A stretch of DNA of 64,000 bases from Anaeromyxobacter oryzae. Its GTDB lineage: Bacteria > Myxococcota > Myxococcia > Myxococcales > Anaeromyxobacteraceae. The position numbers were made by a program, and so were the translations under genes. How positions within the stretch are numbered: the first letter of the stretch is position 1; every line of letters starts with the position of its first letter. Shown here piece after piece: positions 52,491-62,027 of this stretch. The stretch spans positions 3,344,481 to 3,408,480 of the forward strand of contig NZ_AP025591.1 in NCBI RefSeq assembly GCF_023169945.1, given 5' to 3'. The notes beneath the pieces are model-generated. The model worked only from the letters and a program-made list of their open reading frames with translations. It did not search any database and was not told where the DNA came from.

Positions 52491-52898
52491 TCACGCGCCC
52501 GCGACCACGGTCTTCACCTCGAACACCGGCTGCGCCTGGATCGCCTTCTTCACGGCGCACTGGTCGGCGACGCGGACGAGCGCCTCGCGGTACTTCTCCG
52601 GGAACGAGGGCGGGACGAGGATGTCGAGCTCGACCCGGGCGAGGACGCCGGTCTCGGGGTCGACGTGGTTCCGCTGCCGGATCGAGATCCCATCGGTCGG
52701 GAGCTCGCGCTTCTGGCAGAAGCCGGCGACGTAGATGCCGGCGCAGGTGCCGATCGCCGCGAGGAAGAGGTTGAACGGGGAGGGGGCCGAGTCCTCGCCG
52801 CCGTTCGAGACCGGCTGGTCCGTCCGGATGACGTGGTTGCCGATCCGGGTATCGACCTTCTTGCCGCCGGGGAACGTGACCGTCATCTCCATAGCCAT
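52491..52898 (-). CDS. OsmC/YhfA-family peroxide-handling protein
   Basis: 135 residues. Family layout is visible: MTVTFPGGKKVDTRIGNHVIRTDQP, the redox cysteine in SPFNLFLAAIGTCAGIYV, and the second cysteine in VADQCAVKKAI. OsmC-type proteins reduce organic peroxides; the YhfA branch has less clear activity. Starts at ATG 52898. Faces argH across 118 bp, divergent. Confidence 0.85.
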   Translation of the reverse strand: MAMEMTVTFPGGKKVDTRIGNHVIRTDQPVSNGGEDSAPSPFNLFLAAIGTCAGIYVAGFCQKRELPTDGISIRQRNHVDPETGVLARVELDILVPPSFPEKYREALVRVADQCAVKKAIQAQPVFEVKTVVAGA

Positions 52899-52998
52899 CG
52901 TGCTCGCCTCTCTCGTCGGTGCAGGGGCGCATCCTCGTGCCGTCCGACCGTGGGAGCCAGCTCGAGACGCGGCGATTCCGGCGCCGGGCGGGGTGTGG

Positions 52999-53004
52999 TA
53001 GCGT
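52999..53004 (+). promoter_or_regulatory. Candidate -10 element for argH
   Basis: TAGCGT, 12 nt before the ATG, preceded by TGTGG; no SD between. This would give a leader of only about 5 nt. Confidence 0.35.
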
Positions 53005-53016
53005 CCTCGGCCCCGC

Positions 53017-54420
53017 ATGAGAGCGAAAGAAAAGGCGAAACCCGTCTCCCGGGCGGCGCTCGCCGGGGAGGCCGATCCCCGGCTCGTCGCGCTGTCCGTC
53101 TCCATCCAGGACGACGGCGCCCTGTACGCGGAGGACATCCGCGGCAGCCAGGCGCACGTCACGATGCTGGCGGCGCAGGGCATCGTCCCGAAGGCCGTCG
53201 CCAGGCGGATCGTCGCCGCCCTCGACCAGGTGCGCGCGGAGTTCGCGGCCGGGAAGGTCCGGTTCGACCCCGCGCTCGAGGACGTGCACACGCACGTCGA
53301 GCGTCGCCTCGGCGAGCTCGTCGGCAAGGACGCCGGGTACCTGCACGCGGGCCGGAGCCGGAACGACCAGGTGGCGCTCGACGAGCGGCTCTTCATCGTC
53401 GCCGCCTGCGACCGGTGCGACGCCGCGCTCGAGCGGCTCCAGCGCGCGTTCCTCTCCCAGGCGCGCGCCCACGAGGCGACGATCCTCCCCGGCTACACGC
53501 ACCTGCAGCGCGCGCAGCCGGTCTCGCTCGCGCACCACCTTCTCGCCTACGTCGAGATGTTCGGTCGCGACCGCGAGCGGTTCGCCGAGGTCCGCCGCCG
53601 CGCGGCGATCTCGCCGCTCGGCTCGGGCGCGCTCGCAGGGACGACCCTGAAGCTCGACCGCGAGGCGGTCGCGGCGCGCCTCGGCCTGGCCGGCGTGACG
53701 CGGAACTCCCTCGACGCGGTGTCCGACCGGGACAGCGCCATCGAGCTCTCGTTCGCGTGCGCGCTCGCGGCGGTGCACCTGTCCCGCATCGGCGAGGAGC
53801 TCGTCCTCTGGACCACGAAGGAGTTCGGGTTCATGACGCTCGACGACGCCTTCGCCACCGGGTCGTCGCTCATGCCGCAGAAGAAGAACCCGGACGTGGG
53901 CGAGCTCGCGCGCGGCCGCGCCGGGCGCGCGCTCGGCGACCTCGTGGCGCTCCTCTCGATCGTGAAGAACCTGCCGCTCTCGTACAACCGCGATCTCCAG
54001 GAGGACAAGCGGCCGCTGCTCGGCGGCCCCGACGCGCTCGTCCTCACCGCCGACGCGGTGGCCGGGGCGGTCGAGACCGCGACGTTCCACGCCGACCGGA
54101 TGGAGGAGGCGCTCGGCTCCGGCGAGGCGCTCGCGACCGACGCGGCCGAGTACCTCGTCGAGCGCGGCGTCCCGTTCCGCGAGGCGCACGAGGCGGTCGG
54201 GAAGGCGGCCGCGTTCGCGACCGCGCAGGGCCGCCCCATGGCGAAGCTCACTGCCCCGGAGTGGAAGGGCTTCCACCCGAGGTTCGAGAAGGACGTGCTC
54301 CGCGTCTTCGACGCCCGGAAGAGCCTCGCCCGCCGCGACCTGCCCGGCGCGCCCGGGCCGCGCCAGGTCCGTCGCGAGCTCGCGCGCTGGGAGAAGGCGC
54401 TCGGCAAGAGGCGGTCGTGA
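53017..54420 (+). CDS. argH: Argininosuccinate lyase
   Basis: 467 residues of the fumarase/aspartase superfamily. The signature [12 protein letters not shown] is present, with [27 protein letters not shown] and [16 protein letters not shown] in order. It splits argininosuccinate to arginine and fumarate, the last step of arginine synthesis. It heads a run argH-lptM-lysA-dapA-dapB-FAH-folK with overlapping or close starts. Confidence 0.96.
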   Translation: MRAKEKAKPVSRAALAGEADPRLVALSVSIQDDGALYAEDIRGSQAHVTMLAAQGIVPKAVARRIVAALDQVRAEFAAGKVRFDPALEDVHTHVERRLGELVGKDAGYLHAGRSRNDQVALDERLFIVAACDRCDAALERLQRAFLSQARAHEATILPGYTHLQRAQPVSLAHHLLAYVEMFGRDRERFAEVRRRAAISPLGSGALAGTTLKLDREAVAARLGLAGVTRNSLDAVSDRDSAIELSFACALAAVHLSRIGEELVLWTTKEFGFMTLDDAFATGSSLMPQKKNPDVGELARGRAGRALGDLVALLSIVKNLPLSYNRDLQEDKRPLLGGPDALVLTADAVAGAVETATFHADRMEEALGSGEALATDAAEYLVERGVPFREAHEAVGKAAAFATAQGRPMAKLTAPEWKGFHPRFEKDVLRVFDARKSLARRDLPGAPGPRQVRRELARWEKALGKRRS

Positions 54421-54623
54421 GCGCGCCCGCGTCCCGCGCCCGGCGCGCCGCGGCGCTCGCGGCGCTCCTCGCCGCCTGCGGCGTGAAGGGCCCGCCCCGC
54501 CCGCCCGGAGCGAAGGATCCCGCCGCGGACGCGCCCGCGGCCCGCGCGCCGGCCTGCGAGTCCGGCTGCGCTCCTGCCCCCGAGGCGCCGCCCCAGGGCG
54601 GCGCCGGGCCGAGGAACCCATGA
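54417..54623 (+). CDS. lptM: LptM/YifL-like short lipoprotein
   Basis: 68 residues with a lipobox LLAAC followed at once by [10 protein letters not shown], the hallmark start of LptM (YifL), then a Pro/Ala-rich low-complexity tail with [10 protein letters not shown]. LptM assists maturation of the LPS translocon LptDE in E. coli. The GTG overlaps the argH stop (GTGA) and the stop overlaps the lysA ATG (ATGA). Small lptM-like genes directly before lysA are common in Proteobacteria, which supports the call. Confidence 0.8.
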   Translation: MSAPASRARRAAALAALLAACGVKGPPRPPGAKDPAADAPAARAPACESGCAPAPEAPPQGGAGPRNP

Positions 54624-55909
54624 ACCACTTCCAGCGGAAGAAGGGCGTGCTCCACGCGGAGCGCATCTCGCTCGAGGCGCTCGCCGAGGCCCACGGCACG
54701 CCGCTGTACGTCTACTCGACGGCGACGCTCACGCGGCACTGGAAGGTCCTGCACCGCTCGCTCGCCGGGATCGACCACGTCGTCTGCTACGCGGTGAAGG
54801 CGAACTCGAACCTCGCCGTCCTCTCGCTGTTCGCGCGGCTCGGGTCGGGGTTCGACATCGTGTCCGGCGGCGAGCTCTACCGGGTCCTCAAGGCCGGCGG
54901 CGACCCCGGGAAGGTGGTCTTCAGCGGCGTCGGCAAGCGGGATGACGAGATCGCGTTCGCGCTCGAGTCGGGCGTTCGGGTCCTGAACGTCGAGAGCGCG
55001 CCGGAGCTGGCGCGGGTCTCCATCGTCGCGCGGCGGATGGGCGTCCGGGCCCCCATCGCGCTCCGCGTGAACCCCGACGTGGACCCGAAGACGCACCCGT
55101 ACATCTCGACCGGGCTCCGCGAGAACAAGTTCGGCGTGTCGATCGCCGAGGCGCGGCGGCTCTACGCGCTCGCCGCCACCGACCCCGCCCTCGAGATCCG
55201 CGGGATCGCCTGCCACATCGGCTCGCAGATCACCGACCTCCGCCCGTTCCTCGACGCCATCGCCCGCGTCCGCGCGCTCGCGAAGGACCTCGCGACCCAG
55301 GGGATCCGGCTCGGTCACCTCGACGTCGGGGGCGGCCTCGGCATCACCTACCGCGACGAGGAGCCGCCGCACCCGGACGCGTACGGCGCCGCCATCAAGA
55401 AGGCGCTCACGGGCTGGGACGGAGAGGTCTTCCTCGAGCCCGGGCGCGTGCTCGTCGGGAACGCCGGCGTCCTCGTCACCCGCGTGCTCTACGTGAAGAA
55501 GAGCGGCCGGAAGACCTTCGTGGTGGTGGACGCCGCGATGAACGACCTCGTGCGGCCGAGCTACTACGGCGCGTACCATGGCATCGAGCTCGCCGGCGCA
55601 CCCCGGAAGGACGCGCGCGAGCTCGTCTGCGACGTGGTCGGGCCGATCTGCGAGTCCTCCGACTTCCTCGCGCAGAAGCGCCGGCTCCCCGAGCCCCGCC
55701 CGGGCGATCTGCTCGTCGTGCGGTCGGCGGGCGCTTACGGCTTCGCGATGTCGTCCAACTACAACGCGCGCCCCCGCGCCGCCGAGGTCCTCGTCGACGG
55801 CGACCGGGCGCTCGTCGCGCGGAAGCGGGAGACGTACGCCGACCTCGTCCGGGGAGAGCAGCCGCTCCCGGAGCCCGGAGCGGTTCACCGCGTCCGGCGA
55901 ATGAGCTAG
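54620..55909 (+). CDS. lysA: Diaminopimelate decarboxylase
   Basis: 429 residues, PLP fold type III. The PLP lysine is in [23 protein letters not shown], with HIGSQITDL, the EPGR motif [11 protein letters not shown] and a C-terminal catalytic cysteine in PICESSDF. It removes CO2 from meso-diaminopimelate to give lysine. ATG overlaps the lptM stop. Confidence 0.96.
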   Translation: MNHFQRKKGVLHAERISLEALAEAHGTPLYVYSTATLTRHWKVLHRSLAGIDHVVCYAVKANSNLAVLSLFARLGSGFDIVSGGELYRVLKAGGDPGKVVFSGVGKRDDEIAFALESGVRVLNVESAPELARVSIVARRMGVRAPIALRVNPDVDPKTHPYISTGLRENKFGVSIAEARRLYALAATDPALEIRGIACHIGSQITDLRPFLDAIARVRALAKDLATQGIRLGHLDVGGGLGITYRDEEPPHPDAYGAAIKKALTGWDGEVFLEPGRVLVGNAGVLVTRVLYVKKSGRKTFVVVDAAMNDLVRPSYYGAYHGIELAGAPRKDARELVCDVVGPICESSDFLAQKRRLPEPRPGDLLVVRSAGAYGFAMSSNYNARPRAAEVLVDGDRALVARKRETYADLVRGEQPLPEPGAVHRVRRMS

Positions 55910-55912
55910 AGT
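55884..55912 (+). promoter_or_regulatory. Internal promoter candidate for dapA
   Basis: TTCACC (55884-55889), a 17-nt spacer and TAGAGT (55907-55912), at the 3' end of lysA and 33 nt before dapA. This could give dapAB transcription independent of argH. Confidence 0.5.
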
Positions 55913-55944
55913 TTCGACCACCCTTCCCCACACGGAGACCGTCC

Positions 55945-56835
55945 ATGCCGCGACTCGAAGGATCGATGGTGGCCATCGTCACGCCGCTCAAGAACGGCGC
56001 GGTGGACCTCAAATCGCTCCGGGAGCTCGTCGAGTGGCAGCTCGCCGAGGGAACCGACGGCATCGTCCCCTGCGGCACGACCGGGGAGGGCGCGACCCTC
56101 ACCGCGGCCGAGCGCGCGGAGGTGATCCGCACCACCGTCGAGGCGGTCCGCGGCCGCGCGGCGGTGATCGCCGGCGCCGGCTCGAACGCCACGCACGAGG
56201 CGATCGAGTCGGTGAAGATGGCGAAGGAGCTCAAGGCCGACGCCGCCCTCGTCGTCACCCCCTACTACAACAAGCCCACGCAGGAGGGGCTCTACCGGCA
56301 CTACACGGCGATCCACGAGGCGGTCCGCTTCCCGGTCGTCGCGTACAACGTGCCGAGCCGCACCGCGGTGGACCTCCTCCCGGAGACGGTCGCGCGGCTC
56401 GCGAAGGCGGGCGCGATCGTGGGCCTGAAGGAGGCGACCGCGAACATGGACCGCCAGGTCCAGCTCGTGGAGAAGGTCGGGAAGGACGGCCTGGCCTGGC
56501 TCTCCGGCGACGACTTCACCGTGCTGCCGTACATCGCGTGCGGCGGCCACGGCGTCATCTCGGTGGTCGGGAACATCGCGCCGCGCGCGATGAAGGAGCT
56601 CGTCGTCGCGGCCCGCGGCGGGCGGTTCTCGGTGGCGCTCGAGAAGCAGGTCGCGCTCGGCGAGCTGAACCGGATGATGTTCGTGGAGACGAACCCGGGC
56701 CCGGTGAAGGCCGGCGTCGCGCTCCTCGGCAAGGCCGCTCCGGAGCTGCGCCTCCCGCTCGCGCCGGTCTCCGACGCGAACCTCGCGAAGATCCGCGACG
56801 CGATGGTCCGGTTCGGGCTCATGAAGCTCGCCTGA
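55945..56835 (+). CDS. dapA: 4-hydroxy-tetrahydrodipicolinate synthase
   Basis: 296 residues, TIM barrel. Key parts: [10 protein letters not shown] (pyruvate-binding Thr), [17 protein letters not shown] with catalytic Tyr, [13 protein letters not shown], and Schiff-base Lys in [13 protein letters not shown]. It condenses pyruvate with aspartate semialdehyde, the first step of the DAP branch. SD GGAGA lies 6 nt before the ATG. An internal promoter candidate lies just upstream. Confidence 0.97.
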   Translation: MPRLEGSMVAIVTPLKNGAVDLKSLRELVEWQLAEGTDGIVPCGTTGEGATLTAAERAEVIRTTVEAVRGRAAVIAGAGSNATHEAIESVKMAKELKADAALVVTPYYNKPTQEGLYRHYTAIHEAVRFPVVAYNVPSRTAVDLLPETVARLAKAGAIVGLKEATANMDRQVQLVEKVGKDGLAWLSGDDFTVLPYIACGGHGVISVVGNIAPRAMKELVVAARGGRFSVALEKQVALGELNRMMFVETNPGPVKAGVALLGKAAPELRLPLAPVSDANLAKIRDAMVRFGLMKLA

Positions 56836-56852
56836 CCACACCGAGGACGGAC

Positions 56853-57674
56853 ATGACGACGAAGGTGGTGGTGACCGGCGCGGCCGGTCGGATGGGGACG
56901 CAGATCGTCCGGATGGTGACGCACGGGCCGGGGCTCGCGCTCCACGGAGCGGTCGACCGGCCCGGGAGCCCCGCGCTCGGCCAGGACGCGGCGGTGCTCG
57001 CGGCGCTGCCGCCCGCGGGCGTCGTGGTCGGCGACGACCTCGCGAAGGCGCTCGCAGGCGCCGACGTGGTGATCGACTTCACGAGCCACGACGCGTCGGC
57101 GCGCCACGCGGAGCTCTGCGCGGAGAAGGGCGTCGCCCTCGTCATCGGCTCGACCGGTCTCGGCGCCGAGGAGAAGGCGCGCGTCGCCGCGGCGGCGCGG
57201 AAGATCCCGGTCGTGTTCTCTCCGAACATGAGCGTCGGGGTGAACGTCGTGTTCGAGCTGGTGCGCCAGGCCGCGAAGGTGCTCGGCGAGGACTACGACG
57301 TCGAGATCGTCGAGATGCACCACAAGAAGAAGCGCGACGCGCCGTCCGGCACCGCGGTCCGGCTCGGCGAGGTCGCGGCGGAGGCGCTCGGCCGCGATCC
57401 CGCCGAGGCGCTCTGCTACTCGCGCCAGGGCATCCTCGGCGAGCGGCCGCCCTGGCAGATCGGAGTGCAGACCCTCCGGGGCGGCGACGTCGTCGGCGAG
57501 CACACCGTGTTCTTCTGCGGAGAGGGCGAGCGGGTCGAGATCACGCACCGCGCGACGTCCCGCGAGCAGTTCGCCCGCGGCGCGATCCGCGCGGCGCAGT
57601 GGCTCGCGGGGAAGCCGGCCGGCCTCTACGACATGGCCGACGTGCTCGGGCTCCGCGGCGGGGGCCGCCCTTGA
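56853..57674 (+). CDS. dapB: 4-hydroxy-tetrahydrodipicolinate reductase
   Basis: 273 residues. NAD(P)H-binding [18 protein letters not shown] at the N-terminus, [14 protein letters not shown], and the catalytic [15 protein letters not shown] motif. It follows dapA by 17 bp with its own SD (GAGGA). The reaction product feeds the DAP pathway completed by lysA. Confidence 0.97.
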   Translation: MTTKVVVTGAAGRMGTQIVRMVTHGPGLALHGAVDRPGSPALGQDAAVLAALPPAGVVVGDDLAKALAGADVVIDFTSHDASARHAELCAEKGVALVIGSTGLGAEEKARVAAAARKIPVVFSPNMSVGVNVVFELVRQAAKVLGEDYDVEIVEMHHKKKRDAPSGTAVRLGEVAAEALGRDPAEALCYSRQGILGERPPWQIGVQTLRGGDVVGEHTVFFCGEGERVEITHRATSREQFARGAIRAAQWLAGKPAGLYDMADVLGLRGGGRP

Positions 57675-58423
57675 GGATCTGCCGCTTCCGCCGGAGCGGC
57701 GTCGAACGCTACGGCGCGATCGAGGGCACCTCGGTCCGCCCGCTGTCCGCCGCGCCCTGGGCGGGGGGCCTCGCCGACGGCGCGCCCGTCCCCCTCGCGG
57801 AGGTCACGCTGCTCGCGCCGGTCGAGCCCACGAAGGTCGTCTGCGTCGGCCGGAACTACGTCGCGCACGCGAAGGAGCTCGGGAACGAGGTCCCGAAGAT
57901 CCCGCTCATCTTCCTCAAGCCCTCGACCTCGGTGGTCGGCCCGCAGGACGCGATCCGCTGCCCCGAGCAGTCGCGGGAGGTTCACCACGAGGGCGAGCTC
58001 GGCGTCGTGCTCGGGCGGACGCTCACCCGCGCCACCGCCGCCGAGGCCCGCGAGGCCGTGTTCGGCTACACCTGCCTGAACGACGTCACCGCCCGCGACA
58101 TCCAGCGCGAGGAGAAGCAGTTCACGCGCGCGAAGGGCTTCGACACGTTCTGCCCGGTCGGGCCGGTGGTGGAGACCGCGTTCGATCCGCTCGACGCCTC
58201 GGTGGTCTGCCGGGTGAACGGCGACGAGCGCCAGCGTGGGTACACGCGCGACATGGCCTTCGACGTCTACGCGCTGCTCGCCTTCATCTCCGGCGTGATG
58301 ACGCTCCTCCCGGGCGACGTCGTCGCGACGGGCACGCCCGAGGGCGTCGGGCCCATCCGCCGCGGCGACTGGGTCGAGGTCGAGGTGCCGGGGATCGGCG
58401 TCCTCCGTAACCCCGTCACGTGA
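57671..58423 (+). CDS. Fumarylacetoacetate hydrolase (FAH) family protein
   Basis: 250 residues from a TTG that overlaps the dapB stop (TTGA). FAH marks: [14 protein letters not shown], the metal ligands E.E in [12 protein letters not shown] and D in [14 protein letters not shown], and PEGVGP. Members hydrolyse or decarboxylate beta-diketo or hydroxypentadienedioate acids; the substrate is unknown here. The place after dapB may be only transcriptional convenience. Family call firm, function not. Confidence 0.9.
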   Translation: MRICRFRRSGVERYGAIEGTSVRPLSAAPWAGGLADGAPVPLAEVTLLAPVEPTKVVCVGRNYVAHAKELGNEVPKIPLIFLKPSTSVVGPQDAIRCPEQSREVHHEGELGVVLGRTLTRATAAEAREAVFGYTCLNDVTARDIQREEKQFTRAKGFDTFCPVGPVVETAFDPLDASVVCRVNGDERQRGYTRDMAFDVYALLAFISGVMTLLPGDVVATGTPEGVGPIRRGDWVEVEVPGIGVLRNPVT

Positions 58424-58481
58424 CCCCCGTGGCGGAGCGCTGGGCTCGACCGCCTCGCCTGGCGCGCCGCGGCGATCCGCG

Positions 58482-58487
58482 TTAACT
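58482..58487 (+). promoter_or_regulatory. Candidate -10 element for folK
   Basis: TTAACT, 10 nt before the ATG, no SD between. The 74-bp gap after the FAH gene makes a separate start plausible. Confidence 0.35.
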
Positions 58488-58497
58488 CGGGACCGGC

Positions 58498-58992
58498 ATG
58501 CTCGCGTACGTCGGCGTCGGCACGAACCTCGGGGATCGGTGGGGAAACCTCACGCTCGCGGCGCGCACCCTCAAGGCGGAGCCGCGCGTCGCCCTGGTCC
58601 GCGCCTCGCGGGTCTACGACACCGCGCCGGTGGGCCCGCCGCAGCCCAGGTACCTGAACGCGGTGCTCGAGGTCGAGACCGCGCTGCCGGCGCAGGCGTT
58701 CTTCGCGGTGCTCCAGATGGCGGAGAACGCCGCGGGGCGGAAGCGGACCGGCGTCAAGTGGGCGGCGAGGACGCTCGACCTCGACCTGCTCCTCTTCGGG
58801 GACGAGGTCATCCGCCGGCCGCCGGCGCTGATCGTGCCGCACCCGGAGATCCCGAACCGCCGCTTCGTCCTCGCGCCGCTCGCGGAGCTCTGCCCCGAGC
58901 GCGTCGTGCCCGGCACCGGGCAGACGGTGGCGCAGCTCCTCTCCCGCGCGCCGCCCGGCGACGTCGCGTGCGCCGGGCTGTATACGATCTAG
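58498..58992 (+). CDS. folK: 6-hydroxymethyl-7,8-dihydropterin pyrophosphokinase (HPPK)
   Basis: 164 residues. HPPK landmarks: AYVGVGTNLGDR at the start, GPPQPRYLNAVLEVET, the RTLDLDLLLFGD loop with metal-binding aspartates and PHPEIPNRRFVLAPLAEL. It transfers pyrophosphate from ATP in folate synthesis. Last gene of the biosynthetic run; a hairpin cluster follows. Confidence 0.96.
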   Translation: MLAYVGVGTNLGDRWGNLTLAARTLKAEPRVALVRASRVYDTAPVGPPQPRYLNAVLEVETALPAQAFFAVLQMAENAAGRKRTGVKWAARTLDLDLLLFGDEVIRRPPALIVPHPEIPNRRFVLAPLAELCPERVVPGTGQTVAQLLSRAPPGDVACAGLYTI

Positions 58993-59140
58993 CGGGGGCT
59001 GCGCCCCCGCCCCGCCGGCGGAGCCGTCGGGGCCCCACCCCTGCTGCGCGGGGCCCGTGACCTCGCGCGCCTCGCTTCGCGAGGATCGCGCGAGGTCCCC
59101 GCGCGGAGGGGCTCCGCCCCTCCCCCCGCCTGCGGCGGGG
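58992..59140. terminator. Cluster of four strong hairpins after folK
   Basis: Four inverted repeats within 150 bp: 58992-59010 (GCGGGGGC/GCCCCCGC), a nested one at 59061-59095 with outer arms CCTCGCGCG/CGCGCGAGG and inner CCTCGC/GCGAGG, 59105-59123 (GGAGGGGC around a CTC-type loop) and 59124-59140 (CCCCGCC). There is no T tract. They may end transcription from both sides or be a dispersed repeat element. The rest of the gap to 59226 shows nothing else. Confidence 0.6.
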
Positions 59141-59226
59141 TCCCTCCACCCCGGTCGGATCGCGGGAGTTCCTTCACCCCGTCTAGTAGGCGCGGGGGTT
59201 CCTCGACCGCATCGCGTCCGGAATGC

Positions 59227-59619
59227 TCAATGCCTCGCGCGCGAGGCGTTCTCGTGCACGCAGAGGATGTTGCCGTCGGGATCCTTGAACCACGCCGCCT
59301 TCTCGGCGCCCAGCACCGCGATGTGCCCGACGGTCTTCAGCTCGGGCGTGTCGTAGTCCTCGAACGCGACTCCGCGCCGCTCGAGATCCTTCACCTCGCG
59401 GGCGACGTCCTCGACCTCGAACCCCATCGCCGTGTACGGATTGTGGGCGGGCTCGGGGCGCGGCGACAGCGCGAACTCGCCCTCGGTCCCGCGGAACACG
59501 ACCGAGCCGTCGGCCTGGGTCTCCCCGGCCTCGAGCCCGAGCTTCTCCTCGTAGAACTTCCGCGCCCGCTCGAGATCCACGACGGGCAGGATCGTGACCA
59601 TCCGGCTCTGGGTCAGCAT
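59227..59619 (-). CDS. VOC-family (glyoxalase/bleomycin-resistance-like) protein
   Basis: 130 residues, one VOC domain: MVTILPVVDLERARKFYEEKLGLE, FALSPR, MGFEVEDVAREVKDLERRGV and AAWFKDPDGNILCVHE. The usual first metal ligand is not obvious (ILPV at that place), so it may be a binding protein rather than an enzyme. SD AAGGAG precedes the ATG by about 7 nt. Isolated between the hairpin cluster and the next operon. Confidence 0.85.
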   Translation of the reverse strand: MLTQSRMVTILPVVDLERARKFYEEKLGLEAGETQADGSVVFRGTEGEFALSPRPEPAHNPYTAMGFEVEDVAREVKDLERRGVAFEDYDTPELKTVGHIAVLGAEKAAWFKDPDGNILCVHENASRARH

Positions 59620-59702
59620 GACGTCGCTCCTTTCACCGGCGCCGTGTGCCGGCGCAGCGCCCGGGACGCTCGTCTCGTGCGGGGGTCGACGGGAGTGGGG
59701 CG

Positions 59703-60212
59703 TCAGTCGAGCAGCGCGTCGCCCGGCTCGAGCGGGAACCAGGTCCAGTCCGTCGCCGCGAGGAGCGCCTGCTCGTCCGCGTCGTGCGCGGGCGCCACGG
59801 GACGCGGCGCGGGCTCCGCCGGCGTGCCCTCGACGAGGCCGCAGGTGCGGAGGACCGGCACGGCGCGCTCCACCGGCCCGTGCACCTCGACGACGCCGCG
59901 GCGGTCGAGCGTGACCGCCGCGGCCTCCACCATCGAGAGCACGGCGAGCCCGTGCCGGCCGTCGCCCGAGAGGAACGGGCCGAAGCGCGCGAGGAGCGCC
60001 TCCACGGCGGCGCGGGCGAGCGGGCGCGACGTCTGGTACCTCCCCTCCGGGCGGAACGTGCCGGAGCGGAGGAGCACGTACACGAGCGCGAGCGGCTCCG
60101 CGAGGACGCCGGCGAGCGCGCCCAGGACGCCGGCCGGATCCGGGGCGACGACGACGAGCCGCTCGGACTCGCCCGGCGGCCGGAGGTACAGCCCGGCGCC
60201 GGTGCCGCTCAC
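59703..60212 (-). CDS. Unrecognised protein coupled to a class II aldolase
   Basis: 169 residues from a GTG overlapping the aldolase stop (GTGA). The sequence shows LVVVAPDPAGVLGALAGVLAEPLALVYVLL, then RYQTSRPLARAAVEALLARFGPFLSGDGRHGLAVL and VEVHGPVERAVPVLRTCGL. It is soluble, alpha/beta in appearance, with no named domain that I can identify. Third gene of the kdsD-aldolase unit, so a role in the same sugar-phosphate context is possible. Confidence 0.7.
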   Translation of the reverse strand: MSGTGAGLYLRPPGESERLVVVAPDPAGVLGALAGVLAEPLALVYVLLRSGTFRPEGRYQTSRPLARAAVEALLARFGPFLSGDGRHGLAVLSMVEAAAVTLDRRGVVEVHGPVERAVPVLRTCGLVEGTPAEPAPRPVAPAHDADEQALLAATDWTWFPLEPGDALLD

Positions 60213-60889
60213 CTCGGCCTCCGCGGCGGGCGGCCCGCCGCCGCGAGCACCCGGTCCACCGCGGCGGCGGGGAGCGGCTCGCACGAGCCGGCGAGGCGCG
60301 CCGCCAGCGCGATGCGGGCGACGCGCTCGAGCGTCTCCATCCGATCGAACGCCTCGGCGAGCGTGCGCCCGAGGGCGAGCGCGCCGTGACGCGCGAGGAG
60401 GAGCACGTCGTGGTGGGGCAGGAGCGGCGCGAGCGCGGCGGGGAGCTCGTCCGTGCCGGGCGTCGCGAACGGCGCGAGCCCGATGGGGCCGAGCGTCACC
60501 GCGGCCTCGGGGACGAGGTCGTCGGGCGGGGGCACGCCGGCCACGGTGAGCGCGACGGCGGTGAGCGGGTGCGCGTGCACGATGGCGAGGACGTCCGGGC
60601 GCGCCGCGTAGGCGGCGAGGTGCATCCGGAGCTCGGTCGAGGCGCGGCCCTCGCCCGCGACGACCGCGCCCGTCCGGTCGACGACGACGAGCGCTCCCGG
60701 CGCGAGGTAGCCCTTGTTCACGCCCGACGGCGTGACGAGGAAGCGATCCGGCCCGAGCCGGACGGAGACGTTGCCCTCGCCCGCACCGATGAGGTCACGG
60801 GCGTGGAGGCGACGGCAGGTCTCGACGAGCTCGGCGCGCGCGCCGCGGTCGGAACGGGCGGTGCTCTTCCGCGTCACCGCCCGCCTCAC
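60209..60889 (-). CDS. Class II aldolase/adducin-family protein
   Basis: 226 residues. The zinc-binding HAHP pair, the later RHGALALG histidine and the glutamate in ASTELRMH are in place, with GEGNVSVRLGPDRFLVTPSGVNKG at the N-terminus. Members include fuculose-1-phosphate and ribulose-5-phosphate-type aldolases/epimerases; the substrate is not decidable. The GTG overlaps the kdsD stop (GTGA), suggesting a sugar-phosphate substrate. Confidence 0.87.
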   Translation of the reverse strand: MRRAVTRKSTARSDRGARAELVETCRRLHARDLIGAGEGNVSVRLGPDRFLVTPSGVNKGYLAPGALVVVDRTGAVVAGEGRASTELRMHLAAYAARPDVLAIVHAHPLTAVALTVAGVPPPDDLVPEAAVTLGPIGLAPFATPGTDELPAALAPLLPHHDVLLLARHGALALGRTLAEAFDRMETLERVARIALAARLAGSCEPLPAAAVDRVLAAAGRPPRRPR

Positions 60890-61920
60890 AGGATCTTCGC
60901 GGCGAGGAGGTCCTGCACGTCGAGGAGCCCCACCGGCCGGCCCTCGGCGTCGACCACGGGCACCTGGTCGATGCGGGCCTGCCGGAGCACGCGGGCGGCG
61001 TCGCCGACGAGCGCGTCGGGGCGGACCGTCCGCGGGTTCCGGCCCATCGCGGACGAGACCGGGCGCGCGAAGTCGGTCTCACCGTGCTCCACGAGGCGGC
61101 GGAGGTCGCCGTCGGTGAAGATCCCGACGAGCTTCCCGGCCGCGTCGACGACCGCGGTGGCGCCCGGCCGCCCCGGCGTCTCGGTCATCACCGCGACGGC
61201 GGCGGAGAGCGGCTGGTCCTCCCGCACCACGGGGTTCGACTCGGCGCCGCGCATGAGCTCGTGCACCTTCATGAGCCCGCGGCCGAGCTTCCCGCCCGGG
61301 TGGAAGAGCGCGTACTCCTCGCGATCGAAGGGGCGGCTCGCGAGCACGGTCATCGCGATCGCGTCGCCGATCGCGAGCAGGACCGCGGTCGACGCGGTCG
61401 GCGCGAGCTTGAGGGGGCACGCCTCCTCGACGTTGCCGATCGCGAGCACGAGGTCCGCGCCGCGCGCGAGCGGGTTCACGCGGTCCCGGGTCACCGCCAC
61501 GATCCGCGCGCCGATCTTCTTGAGCGCGGGGAGGAGCCGCAGGATCTCCTCCGTCTCGCCCGAGTTCGAGAGAGCGATGACGACGTCGTCCTTCGCGATC
61601 CTCCCGAGGTCGCCGTGGGCGGCCTCGGCCGGGTGGACGTAGAGCGAGGGCGTGCCGGTCGAGGCGAGGGTCGCGGAGATCTTCTGGGCGACGAAGCCGG
61701 GCTTGCCCATGCCCGTCACCACCACGCGGCCCTTGCAGTCGAGGATCCAGCGGACCGCCTCGGCGAAGCTCTCGTCGAGGCGCACCGCGGCGATGGCACG
61801 CGCCTCGGCGGCGACGACGGTGCGGCCGTGCTCGACGAGGTCGCGGACCCGCGGGCGGGTCGGGGTCTTGGCGCGGCTGCGGGAGAGGCGGACCACGCGA
61901 GCTTTCGTGCGGCTGGCCAT
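60886..61920 (-). CDS. kdsD: KpsF/GutQ-type arabinose-5-phosphate isomerase
   Basis: 344 residues: an N-terminal SIS domain ([46 protein letters not shown]) with the lysine and histidine residues of the isomerase site, [10 protein letters not shown], then two CBS domains (about 210-340). It interconverts ribulose-5-P and arabinose-5-P, the entry to Kdo for lipopolysaccharide. TGC-TATATC lies 9 nt before the ATG and there is no SD. First gene of a three-gene coupled unit, divergent from the transaldolase gene. Confidence 0.94.
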   Translation of the reverse strand: MASRTKARVVRLSRSRAKTPTRPRVRDLVEHGRTVVAAEARAIAAVRLDESFAEAVRWILDCKGRVVVTGMGKPGFVAQKISATLASTGTPSLYVHPAEAAHGDLGRIAKDDVVIALSNSGETEEILRLLPALKKIGARIVAVTRDRVNPLARGADLVLAIGNVEEACPLKLAPTASTAVLLAIGDAIAMTVLASRPFDREEYALFHPGGKLGRGLMKVHELMRGAESNPVVREDQPLSAAVAVMTETPGRPGATAVVDAAGKLVGIFTDGDLRRLVEHGETDFARPVSSAMGRNPRTVRPDALVGDAARVLRQARIDQVPVVDAEGRPVGLLDVQDLLAAKIL

Positions 61921-61929
61921 GTTCGCGCG

Positions 61930-61938
61930 GATATAGCA
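61930..61938 (-). promoter_or_regulatory. Extended -10 candidate for kdsD
   Basis: Minus strand TGC-TATATC, ending 9 nt before the ATG at 61920. The TGn extension can compensate for the lack of a visible -35. Confidence 0.45.
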
Positions 61939-62027
61939 CTTTCGCCAGGCTTGCGGCAGGGCGCGCGGGTAGGCTATGCAACCCGCCGCCCAGGACCCTT
62001 TCGCGCGCCAGGGCCATCGGAGGTCAC

